Of a stretch of 64,000 nt of DNA, positions 26,838-34,591 are shown in pieces. The stretch covers positions 183,431 through 247,430 of the forward strand of contig JALWTT010000015.1 in the NCBI GenBank assembly GCA_027077795.1. Direction: 5' to 3'. The stretch's first letter is position 1; the number at the start of each line of letters is the position of its first letter. The notes under the pieces are model-generated. The model had not been told where the DNA came from. It saw only the letters and a list, made by a program, of their open reading frames with translations, and ran no database searches. Position numbers and translations under genes: made by a program. Origin of the DNA: Thermotogaceae bacterium (lineage in GTDB: Bacteria; Thermotogota; Thermotogae; Thermotogales; Thermotogaceae).

Positions 26838-29099
26838 TCATATGCAGAGTCTCTTTCTTCTGTTTCTCTTGTCGTTTACAAACCTTTCTATACCTTTTAA
26901 CAAGCTCTCTGGATCTAGATGGGCTTCCTCTATCACCTCTTCGACCGTTCCACCTGTTCTCCACCTGTTATCCCAATCGGATGTCATAGCGTATTCTCTG
27001 GAAATGTCGCTTGCCACCCAACTTTCAGTGGCTACCAGAGATTCAGTCGATATGATTGTTGAATCCATCCAATCTTCCCATGGAAGAATCTTCTCTTTGT
27101 ATTCTCCAGGCTGAAGATCAAAAAGCTCTCTACTTATGGCGGCTACTATCTTTAGGTTGTACTTTTCATCGAGTTCCGGGAGAATTTTTAAGAGATTAAC
27201 GGTTGCCATGGTTCCACGGACTATCAACGTTCCATCCTTGTCAGCACCCTTGAAGTCTCTGATCAAATAAGCTCCCTTAGCCGCTTCAAAATGAGAAGGA
27301 ATGCCGAGCTTTTTTCTATCCGGGATGTCTATAGGAGGTCTGGTAAGGTGAAGTACCACTATCGGAAAATCATGTTTAAAAGCTTCTGCTAAAGCAACTG
27401 GAACCTCGTTTGCCTCCCACGGATGGAGGTTGACTACGTGCCCTTTTGGAAACAGCCTTGTAACAGCTGGTGAGAATATTCCAAAATGTGTTCTGGAATC
27501 GTCGGCAGTTTCAGGCCCAGAGTGTCCCGCTATCCAAAGAACCTTTCCGAGTTTTGCGGGGCAATCTTGTGCCATCTGTGAGAACAACCTAAATGGACCG
27601 TATTTCAAATATGCGAATGATCCATAAGTACTTGAAGCCATGTAGTACCCCTTGAAATCTCTTTGAGGATCCTGTGAGAGATTAACCGAAGCAACCCCCG
27701 CTGATATTCCGGCGTTGGCCATTTCTGTTATTCCCTGTGGAAGGAGAATGCCGTCGGGATTTTCGTTCCTATCATACCAACCGAAACCCTCAAAGTCGGC
27801 AAAACCTTTTGCAAAACCGGATATGTTCGTGGAATCCGAAAGGTCAGCAGAAGCCGCCAGGAAAAGAGGATTTCCGTATTTCCTCTTAGATATGTAGTTT
27901 ATGTAAGCGCCCCACTTCTTGAGGGCATTTCTATTTGCTGCACTTTCCCCTGGTTTGAAGAACACCTCCTCGGGATACTTTCTGAAATCCCACAAATCTG
28001 GATCATCTTTCGTTACTGTGAACACTTTCACTGGGATGTTTTTTGGGACCTTTGAGGCAATTTCAAGCATTCTACTTGTGAAGAAATCAACGAAATCGTC
28101 ATCATTGAGAAGAACCGAAAGAGCTATGTTTATGTTCCTCCAGGTCTGCTCTTTGAACTTTTCAAAATCATCCGGAGCTGGTTTCATAAATCCCTCGAAT
28201 TCCACTCCATATTTTTTCATAAACTCTTCTTTAGTTTTCCAATAAAGTTCGCTGTTCGGTTTGTGTGGGGAACCATGGGATTTGTTATCGTATATCAAAT
28301 ATCCTCTACCTTTTCTGGTTTTAAACCATCCGGCATTTGGGGTGTTCTTGACTATCTCGTCTGCGAGCTCTTCTATGACTCTCAGGACTTCCTTCCAGTT
28401 CTCCCCTTCTGGTGTTCCTAAAACCCTCCAACCGTGGTGTGAGAACCAATCCTGAGGAGTCCCATAAATGGTAGAGCTCAATGGCGGATCGTCTATTCCG
28501 TAGTTGTTCCAGTCTATTATCCAGAATAGGTTGTCCAGACCAAGAGCGTAGGCACTGTTCAGGGACTCATGAGTAACTCCCGTTGTCAAGGCTTTGTCTC
28601 CCTCTATAACCCACACTCTGACTTTTCCGGCTCCAGCTCTCTTGAGTGCCAGGGCTTGGCCAACTGATACAGGTAATCCGTGTCCAGAAGGGCCTGTGTT
28701 AAATTTCAAGAAAAGAGTTTTTCCAGAAAATTCCGCATGACCTGGGAGTCCCCCTCTTCTTCTGAACATCAGAAGATCCTTGGGTTGAACTATCTTGTCC
28801 TTGGGGATCCAGTAAATCTTGTTCTTTGTCCTCTCGTGTTTCTTGTTGAAGACGGCACTTGTTAGAGCCAAAGATGCGTATACCAAGGGAATGGTGTGTC
28901 CTGCTGAAAGGATGAACCTATCAGAAAAAGGTTTTTCCGGATCCCTTATGTCATAGCGCATCCTTCCAGAAAGCATAAGTCCCCAAAATGCGTGAACTTT
29001 TGACCTTGATCCTCCAGGATGTCCACTCTGTCTGAAGTTCAACATTATGTCTATTAGTTGATCCGTTACGTCTGCTATCTTCTCCAAATGTCTTATCAC
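26838..29099 (-). CDS. Divergent transketolase-like ThDP enzyme
   Basis: This 753-residue protein has the full three-domain transketolase plan. The N-terminal ThDP region contains SGHPGGS and ILSAGHTIPLVYA. The metal motif reads EGDKALTTGVTHESLN and then DWNNYGID, so the standard GDG is GDK. The pyrimidine domain has QGITEMANAGISAG with the proton-relay Glu. A C-terminal transketolase domain follows (TLIVRGTMATVNLLKIL). Classic transketolases move a two-carbon ketol unit between sugar phosphates; the divergence suggests a specialised substrate. GTG at 29099 is eight bases after GGAGGGA. An ATG at 29141 lies almost at the predicted transcription start and is not preferred. First gene of the operon. 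Confidence 0.83.
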   Translation of the reverse strand: MIRHLEKIADVTDQLIDIMLNFRQSGHPGGSRSKVHAFWGLMLSGRMRYDIRDPEKPFSDRFILSAGHTIPLVYASLALTSAVFNKKHERTKNKIYWIPKDKIVQPKDLLMFRRRGGLPGHAEFSGKTLFLKFNTGPSGHGLPVSVGQALALKRAGAGKVRVWVIEGDKALTTGVTHESLNSAYALGLDNLFWIIDWNNYGIDDPPLSSTIYGTPQDWFSHHGWRVLGTPEGENWKEVLRVIEELADEIVKNTPNAGWFKTRKGRGYLIYDNKSHGSPHKPNSELYWKTKEEFMKKYGVEFEGFMKPAPDDFEKFKEQTWRNINIALSVLLNDDDFVDFFTSRMLEIASKVPKNIPVKVFTVTKDDPDLWDFRKYPEEVFFKPGESAANRNALKKWGAYINYISKRKYGNPLFLAASADLSDSTNISGFAKGFADFEGFGWYDRNENPDGILLPQGITEMANAGISAGVASVNLSQDPQRDFKGYYMASSTYGSFAYLKYGPFRLFSQMAQDCPAKLGKVLWIAGHSGPETADDSRTHFGIFSPAVTRLFPKGHVVNLHPWEANEVPVALAEAFKHDFPIVVLHLTRPPIDIPDRKKLGIPSHFEAAKGAYLIRDFKGADKDGTLIVRGTMATVNLLKILPELDEKYNLKIVAAISRELFDLQPGEYKEKILPWEDWMDSTIISTESLVATESWVASDISREYAMTSDWDNRWRTGGTVEEVIEEAHLDPESLLKGIERFVNDKRNRRKRLCI

Positions 29100-29149
29100 C
29101 AGCTGTCCCTCCTTTCGAAAAAAAAGCATATCACATTTCATATTATTTC

Positions 29150-29178
29150 ATATATATTCGGTTTATGGCAAAAGTCAA
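29150..29178 (-). promoter_or_regulatory. Promoter of the transketolase/ADP-kinase operon
   Basis: On the minus strand TTGACT (29178-29173), a 17-base spacer and ATATAT (29155-29150). Transcription would begin near 29143, leaving a leader of about 44 bases before the GTG at 29099 and its GGAGGGA. It faces the inositol operon promoter across an AT-rich gap. Confidence 0.6.
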
Positions 29179-29257
29179 AAATAAATAAAAATTAATGATA
29201 AATACTCCAAAAAGACCATAAAGGCCGGAGATCGCTGATATTCCCTCATAATCAAAA

Positions 29258-29287
29258 TTGTGTGGCTTTGGAGGCTGGGAATATACT
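29258..29287 (+). promoter_or_regulatory. Probable promoter of the inositol operon
   Basis: TTGTGT (29258-29263), an 18-base spacer and TATACT (29282-29287), about 34 bases before the iolM ATG, with GGGGGGTG as the ribosome binding site between. The -35 match is moderate. The whole 29142-29320 divergent gap contains no gene. Confidence 0.45.
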
Positions 29288-29320
29288 TCAAAGTGAAAGC
29301 AGACCTCGGGGGGTGTAGTG

Positions 29321-30511
29321 ATGAAAGCTGTCGTTTTAAGAGCGAAATGGGATCCCAGAAATAGTTTCGTTATAGGACCTAAGGATATTGAAGGTAAGCT
29401 TACATGGCTTGGAAGCAAAGTTTGGAGGTATCCTGAAGTGAAAGTCGAAGAAGTGCCAGAACCAAAAATAGAAAAGCCAACTGAAGTGATAATTGAGGTT
29501 AAAGCCACTGGGATTTGTGGAAGCGATGTCCATATGGCGCAAACTGATGAAGATGGATACATCCTATATCCAGGTTTAACAGGCTTTCCGGTAATCCTTG
29601 GACATGAGTTCTCCGGAATAGTGGTGGAGGCAGGTCCAGAGGCTATCAACAAAAGAAACAACTCGAAATTTGAAATCGGGGAACCTGTAACTGCCGAGGA
29701 AATGCTTTGGTGCGGTCACTGTAAACATTGTGCAGATGGTTATCCAAACCACTGTGAAAATCTCAACGAGTTGGGATTCAACGTGAATGGAGCATTTGCG
29801 AAGTATGTAAAGATCGATGCGAAATACACTTGGAGTCTGAAGGATATAGAAGAGAGATATGGAGGTGGAGAAAAACTCTTCCTTCTTGGAAGCTTGGTTG
29901 AGCCGACATCTGTCGCTTACAACGCCGTTATAGAGCGAGGTGGTGGAATCAGGCCAGGAGATTTCGTGGTGGTAATGGGTGGAGGTCCAATAGGACTAGC
30001 GGCAGTGGCTATTTTGAAGAGAGCAGGCGGTGCGAAAGTAATTCTATCAGAACCCTCGGAAGTTAGAAGGAAGATGGGGGAAGAGCTCGGAGCGGACTTC
30101 ACCGTTGATCCAACCAAGGAAGATTTCGTTGAGAAGGTTTTAGAGTACACAGGTGGCTGGGGGGCAAAGCTTTACCTAGAGGCCACCGGTGTTCCCCACG
30201 TGATATGGCCTCAACTTGAAGAGGTGATATGGAAGGCTCGTGGAATAAACGCCACAGTTGTCATAGTCGCGCGGGCTGATGTGAAAGTTCCCATAACACC
30301 CGAAGTGTTCCAGGTGAAAAGAGCTGGGATAGTAGGATCTCAAGGTCATTCCGGACATGGCACTTTCTCAAGGGTGATAAGTCTCATGGCCAGTGGTATG
30401 GATATGACCAAGATAATTTCAAGGAAAGTAAAGCTTGAAGAAATCCCTGAATATATAAAAAGGCTACAAACGGATAAGAGCCTGGTAAAAGTCACATGGC
30501 TTAACATGTGA
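29321..30511 (+). CDS. iolM: Zinc-type medium-chain dehydrogenase, IolM-like (second inositol oxidation)
   Basis: This 396-residue MDR-family dehydrogenase has catalytic zinc ligands in GICGSDVHMAQ and GHEFSGIVVEAG. The structural-zinc cysteines cluster in MLWCGHCKHCADGYPNHCENL, and the NAD fold has VVMGGGPIGLAAVAIL. In Thermotoga maritima, TM0412 (IolM) oxidises 2-keto-myo-inositol further in a variant inositol pathway. The gene set next door (iolG, iolN, iolK, iolO, transporter) is the same, so the assignment to IolM is by family plus context. ATG at 29321 behind GGGGGGTG is preferred to the GTG immediately before. It is the first gene of the operon. Confidence 0.83.
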   Translation: MKAVVLRAKWDPRNSFVIGPKDIEGKLTWLGSKVWRYPEVKVEEVPEPKIEKPTEVIIEVKATGICGSDVHMAQTDEDGYILYPGLTGFPVILGHEFSGIVVEAGPEAINKRNNSKFEIGEPVTAEEMLWCGHCKHCADGYPNHCENLNELGFNVNGAFAKYVKIDAKYTWSLKDIEERYGGGEKLFLLGSLVEPTSVAYNAVIERGGGIRPGDFVVVMGGGPIGLAAVAILKRAGGAKVILSEPSEVRRKMGEELGADFTVDPTKEDFVEKVLEYTGGWGAKLYLEATGVPHVIWPQLEEVIWKARGINATVVIVARADVKVPITPEVFQVKRAGIVGSQGHSGHGTFSRVISLMASGMDMTKIISRKVKLEEIPEYIKRLQTDKSLVKVTWLNM

Positions 30512-30522
30512 GGTGAGATTTC

Positions 30523-31515
30523 GTGAGGAGGATAGGGTTTGTCGGTGCTGGATTTATCGCCAAAGTTCACATGGAGAATCTATCGGAGATAGATGATGTG
30601 GAGATAGCCGGAGTAATGGAACCCGATGATAAAAGAGCCGGCGAAGTGATTGAAAATTATGGTGCAAAGCGTTTTAACAGTCTTAAAGATATGAAAGATG
30701 CGGGAATAGATGCGGTTTACATAACCTCACCCAATAGAACGCATTTCAATTTCGCCAGAGAAGCTGTTCAGCTCGGTATGGATGTTTTTGTTGAGAAACC
30801 CATGACGATATCGCTGAAAGACGCTAGAGAGTTAGAAGATGCTGTTTCAAAAGCTGGCGTAATCTTCCAGGTGGGGCATAACCGAAGATTTGCATACGTT
30901 TACAAATTTATAAAAGAAAAAATAGATTCCGGAGAAGTCAAGCCACATTCCTTTCAGATAAAGATGAACAGGGGGGAGCTTCAGGTACCTTCATGGGTTT
31001 CGGATAGATCTTTCACAGGCGGTTTCCTCTTCGAAACCACCCTTCATCTGTTCGATATGATGAGATATCTATTTGGGGATGTTGATGAGATGTATGTCCT
31101 TGGAAAGAGAAGTGTCTACAGCGACTACGATGACTGGGCCATCGCTGTGAAGATGAAAAGTGGAGTCATAGGAACTTTTGTGTCTAGTGCGCACACAAGT
31201 TGGATGGTACCGTTTGAAAGGGTAGAAGTCTACGGAGAACACAAAATGCTGGCAAACGATGAGATGGAGAGGGTATCTTACAGCGTTGGCGATAAACTCG
31301 AAGCGATTGTGGAATCGAAGGATTTTTCAAAGGTGGATTTCAGGAAAAAATGGGGTTATTTGGAAGAAGACAAGTTGTTCGTGAAAGCCTTGAAAAGGGA
31401 AGTGGCACCTCCTGTTACCGTTCATGATGGTGTAAAGGTCATCGAGATAGTGGATGCATGTTACAAAGCTGTTGAAAGAAAGGATCCTCACATCAAGTTT
31501 GAATGGGAGGGATAG
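30523..31515 (+). CDS. iolG: Gfo/Idh/MocA dehydrogenase, probable myo-inositol 2-dehydrogenase
   Basis: This 330-residue protein has the N-terminal Rossmann motif GFVGAGFIAKVHMENL and the EKPMTISLKDARELE signature with the conserved Lys of the family. HNRRFAYV follows, and a C-terminal alpha/beta domain has GGFLFETTLHLFDMMRYLFG, whose His/Asp belong to the catalytic set. In the inositol pathway IolG oxidises myo-inositol to 2-keto-myo-inositol with NAD. The identity rests on family plus position between iolM and iolN. GTG start after GAGGTGAGATTTC; 11 bases follow the iolM stop. Confidence 0.85.
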   Translation: MRRIGFVGAGFIAKVHMENLSEIDDVEIAGVMEPDDKRAGEVIENYGAKRFNSLKDMKDAGIDAVYITSPNRTHFNFAREAVQLGMDVFVEKPMTISLKDARELEDAVSKAGVIFQVGHNRRFAYVYKFIKEKIDSGEVKPHSFQIKMNRGELQVPSWVSDRSFTGGFLFETTLHLFDMMRYLFGDVDEMYVLGKRSVYSDYDDWAIAVKMKSGVIGTFVSSAHTSWMVPFERVEVYGEHKMLANDEMERVSYSVGDKLEAIVESKDFSKVDFRKKWGYLEEDKLFVKALKREVAPPVTVHDGVKVIEIVDACYKAVERKDPHIKFEWEG

Positions 31516-31517
31516 GA

Positions 31518-32489
31518 ATGGGAAAATGGAAGATTCCTCCAGATGTAGGACACATGGAAAGACCAAGTGGGGTATATTTTCAAACCATGACCATGAAGCA
31601 GATCAGAGAAAGGCTGGATAAGTGTGATTTGATAATAATCCCCGTTGGTAGCACGGAAAATCACGGTGATAATGCCCCAACGGGAGAAGATACCTTCCTT
31701 GTTACAAGGATGGCTGAGCAGGTGGCACTTGCAACGGGATGTACTGTTTCTGAACCCGTATGGTTTGGATTCCATCCATATCATCATATAGGTATGCCTG
31801 GTACTATCCCAGTAAAAGATGAGGCGTTCGTAGATTACCTTGTCAGTGTTATAGCAGGCTTTTGGAACACTGGTTTTAGAAAGCAGATACTCTTGAATGG
31901 GCACGGACAGGAATTTGTGATACCAGTGGCGATCCACAAATTTGCCAAGATATTTCAAGTGCCCGCTGTGATAATCAACTTGAATTGGTACCATGCTATT
32001 CAAGATAAGTTCAAAACAAAAGATGAGGGAGGGCCATACGAAACGCCGTTTATACATGCTGATGAGGTGGAAACCTCATGGAGCCTCGCTCTTTTCCCGG
32101 AATTCATCCATCAGGAATGGGCTAAAAGCACACAACCTAGAGGCTACCTTCCAGAAGGGCATATAGACAAAGCCGGAAACCTTTTGCATAGGCCAATAGC
32201 TTGGTATGGCCATGTCGGTGGAGGACCCATAGAAGTGAAAGCTTATCCCGAGGGGGTTGTTGGAAGAGCTGATCTCGGGGATGCAAGAAAGGCTGAAGAC
32301 GGTGTTAAAGCGCTACTTGATTACATGGAAAAGCTGGTAAATGATGTTATGGGTCGTTTTCCACCTTGGCAACTTCCACCAGCTGCAGAAATGAGTTGCA
32401 GATCTGAGGAAGAACTCGAAGCGCTGCTTAAAAAACCATTTGAGCCAGGTTGGAGGCCACTCTACGCTGCTGGAAATAACTGGTTATGA
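31518..32489 (+). CDS. iolN: Creatininase-family hydrolase, IolN-like
   Basis: This 323-residue protein belongs to the creatinine amidohydrolase/mycofactocin MftE family. It has VGSTENHGDNAPTGEDTFLV with metal ligands Glu/His/Asp, a second His in GFHPYHHIGMPGTI, and LLNGHGQEFVIPVA. In T. maritima TM0413 (IolN) opens the doubly oxidised inositol ring to 5-keto-L-gluconate. The family and gene order support that role here. ATG at 31518 sits seven bases after GGGAGG and three bases past the iolG stop. An ATG at 31503 lies inside iolG with no ribosome binding site. Confidence 0.83.
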   Translation: MGKWKIPPDVGHMERPSGVYFQTMTMKQIRERLDKCDLIIIPVGSTENHGDNAPTGEDTFLVTRMAEQVALATGCTVSEPVWFGFHPYHHIGMPGTIPVKDEAFVDYLVSVIAGFWNTGFRKQILLNGHGQEFVIPVAIHKFAKIFQVPAVIINLNWYHAIQDKFKTKDEGGPYETPFIHADEVETSWSLALFPEFIHQEWAKSTQPRGYLPEGHIDKAGNLLHRPIAWYGHVGGGPIEVKAYPEGVVGRADLGDARKAEDGVKALLDYMEKLVNDVMGRFPPWQLPPAAEMSCRSEEELEALLKKPFEPGWRPLYAAGNNWL

Positions 32490-33313
32490 AAGTGACTTTC
32501 ATAGGGCATGTATCGAAAGATTTTAACATCATCGGGGGAAGAAAAGAGATATCACCTGGTGGCGGGGTTTACTACGGAGCCTTTGTCGCTAGGTCCCTTG
32601 GGGCTGACGTAAAGGTTATCACTAAACTCAAGTTAGAAGATGTACCTATTTTCAAGGAGATGGAAAACTTCGGAATAGAAGTTGTGTGGATTGAGTCGGA
32701 TAACACTACAACGATGGAGAACATATATCCTTCTGAAAACCCCGATGAGAGAATCAGCAGAATGGTTGAAAGAGCTGGCCCATTTTTAAAAGATGATTTG
32801 AAAGAACTTGAAGGTGTAGTTCATGTCAGTCCACTTTGGCGTGGGGAGTTTCCAGAATCTCTTTTTGAGGTTGTAAGGGAGAAAGTAAGAGTTTTAAGTG
32901 TTGATGCTCAAGGTTTTCTCAGGGACATAAATGAAGATGGAAGCATAGTTTATAAAGACTGGAAGAAAAAGGATATTTTGAGTACTTTTGATGTTCTGAA
33001 ACTTGACATCAGTGAAGCTAGGGTTATGGCAGGCGAAAGTGATCCAAAGAAAGCCCTTAGGAAGCTTCATATGTTTGGTGTGAAAGAGATCGTCCTAACG
33101 AGTAGTGAAGGGATATATTTGAGTAAATATTATGAGGTTTCTTTCAGTACTTTTGGGAGCTGGTCTATGGAGGGAAGGACAGGTAGAGGGGATACCGCCA
33201 TAGCAGCTTATTTGGTTCTTAGAGAGAAGATTCAAAACTCAAGAAAACTAACTCAAGAGGTTGCAAGAATAACAACGCTTAAGATGCAAAGAAAAGGCCC
33301 TTACAGGGGGTGA
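32486..33313 (+). CDS. iolK: PfkB-family carbohydrate kinase, IolK-like
   Basis: This 275-residue protein is a short PfkB kinase: GHVSKDFNI at the start, PGGGVYYGAFVARSLGADV, and the C-terminal GRTGRGDTAIAAYL with the catalytic Asp in GRGD. It overlaps iolN by 4 bases (ATGA) and the iolO frame by 4. In the Thermotoga inositol cluster the equivalent kinase is thought to phosphorylate an inositol-derived keto acid, but its exact substrate is less certain than those of IolG/M/N/O. The annotation as IolK is positional. Confidence 0.78.
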   Translation: MKVTFIGHVSKDFNIIGGRKEISPGGGVYYGAFVARSLGADVKVITKLKLEDVPIFKEMENFGIEVVWIESDNTTTMENIYPSENPDERISRMVERAGPFLKDDLKELEGVVHVSPLWRGEFPESLFEVVREKVRVLSVDAQGFLRDINEDGSIVYKDWKKKDILSTFDVLKLDISEARVMAGESDPKKALRKLHMFGVKEIVLTSSEGIYLSKYYEVSFSTFGSWSMEGRTGRGDTAIAAYLVLREKIQNSRKLTQEVARITTLKMQRKGPYRG

Positions 33314-33318
33314 AAGGG

Positions 33319-34131
33319 TTGAAGCTTTCTCTTGTTATAAGCACAGCAGATGCTTCGTTTGATGCTTTAGCTTTCAAAGGTGATTTAGAGAAAGGTATGA
33401 AAATGGCAAAAGAGATAGGATATGATGCTGTAGAAATAGCTGTTAGGGATCCAAAGGTCGTTGATGCGAGCAAGATGAATATACTGAAGGATGAAATGAG
33501 GATGGAAATATCTGCAATTGGTACTGGACAAGCGTATTTAGCCGAGAAACTTTCGCTAATCTCAGAAGATGAGAAGCTTCGTTTGAATGCTGTTGAAAGG
33601 CTCAAAGAGCATGTTGATCTCTCTTCCAAAATAGGAGGTCTTATTATAATAGGGTTGATCAGGGGATTTGCTGGAGAAAGGGATAAGAAAAAGGTTAAAG
33701 AGATGTTTGCTGAAGGCGTGAGGGAAGTTGCTAAGTACGCTGAAAAGTTAGGAGTAAAGCTCGTTATAGAACCTCTAAACAGGTACGAATCTGACTATTT
33801 GAACACGGCTGACGAGACAGCTAAAGTTATAAAGAAAATAGCTATGGACAACGTGGGCTTGCTTCTTGATACATTCCACATGAATATAGAAGAACCAGTG
33901 ATGGAAGAAAGTATCGTAAAACACGGAGATTTGCTACTTCACTTTCATGTTGCTGACAGCAACAGATGGGCTCCTGGATATGGTCACATAGATTTTAATT
34001 CTATTTTTGAGACACTGTTTAGAATCGGATATGACGGTTTTGTATCCGTAGAATGTTTGCCATTGCCGGGAGGAGCGGAGATATCCGCCAGAGAAGCTCA
34101 TGAATTCCTATCAAAATTGATCAAAAGATAA
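33319..34131 (+). CDS. iolO: Sugar isomerase/epimerase TIM barrel, IolO-like
   Basis: This 270-residue protein belongs to the xylose isomerase-like TIM-barrel (AP endonuclease family 2) group. Metal ligands are visible in LVIEPLNRYESDYLN (Glu), GLLLDTFHMNIEEP (Asp/His), HFHVADSNRWAPGYGHIDF and VSVECLPLPGG (Glu), the pattern of tagatose/psicose 3-epimerase relatives. T. maritima TM0416 (IolO) epimerises 5-keto-L-gluconate to D-tagaturonate, and this fits here. TTG at 33319 after GGGGGTGA is preferred; a GTG at 33310 lies within that ribosome binding site. Confidence 0.8.
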   Translation: MKLSLVISTADASFDALAFKGDLEKGMKMAKEIGYDAVEIAVRDPKVVDASKMNILKDEMRMEISAIGTGQAYLAEKLSLISEDEKLRLNAVERLKEHVDLSSKIGGLIIIGLIRGFAGERDKKKVKEMFAEGVREVAKYAEKLGVKLVIEPLNRYESDYLNTADETAKVIKKIAMDNVGLLLDTFHMNIEEPVMEESIVKHGDLLLHFHVADSNRWAPGYGHIDFNSIFETLFRIGYDGFVSVECLPLPGGAEISAREAHEFLSKLIKR

Positions 34132-34147
34132 CGGGAGGTGATTTTTG

Positions 34148-34567
34148 ATGAAGTACAGGCTGGAGGGAGACGTTTTGTTCATAAGGATGGACGATGGAGA
34201 GGATTTTTATGAAACTCTCTATGGCATTTTAAAAGAGGTGGGTTGGAAATCTGGAGTGATCTTAAACGCCATAGGGATGCTGAGGGAATTCGAAATAGGC
34301 TGGTTTAATGTCCAGAAGGGAACTTATGAAAAGGAATTTGTTTCGATGCCACACGAGCTTGTATCCGTTCAAGGGAACATATCCGACAGAGATGGAGAAG
34401 CTTTCGCCCATTTTCATGTATCCCTAGCTGGGCCTGCGAGAAACATCATAGGGGGACATCTGTTCAAAGCGACAGTTTGCAACACCGTGGAGATGTTCAT
34501 CATGAAGAGTAATTTGAATCTCTTCAGAGCTCAAGGGGGAAATTTCAGGCCACTTGATGTGGCTTGA
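34148..34567 (+). CDS. PPC/DUF296-domain protein
   Basis: This 139-residue protein is a single PPC (DUF296) domain: GILKEVGWKSGVILNAIGMLR near residues 25-45, GNISDRDGEAFAHFHVSLAG and GGHLFKATVCNTVEMFI. Single-domain bacterial members form trimers of unknown function; the plant relatives are attached to AT-hook DNA-binding proteins. Its place between iolO and the transporter suggests a link to inositol use, possibly regulatory or metabolite-binding. ATG at 34148 follows GGGAGGTGATTTTTG. The binding protein gene follows after 24 bases. Confidence 0.85.
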   Translation: MKYRLEGDVLFIRMDDGEDFYETLYGILKEVGWKSGVILNAIGMLREFEIGWFNVQKGTYEKEFVSMPHELVSVQGNISDRDGEAFAHFHVSLAGPARNIIGGHLFKATVCNTVEMFIMKSNLNLFRAQGGNFRPLDVA

Positions 34568-34591
34568 AAAAGAAAGTAGGGGGGATGTTTC

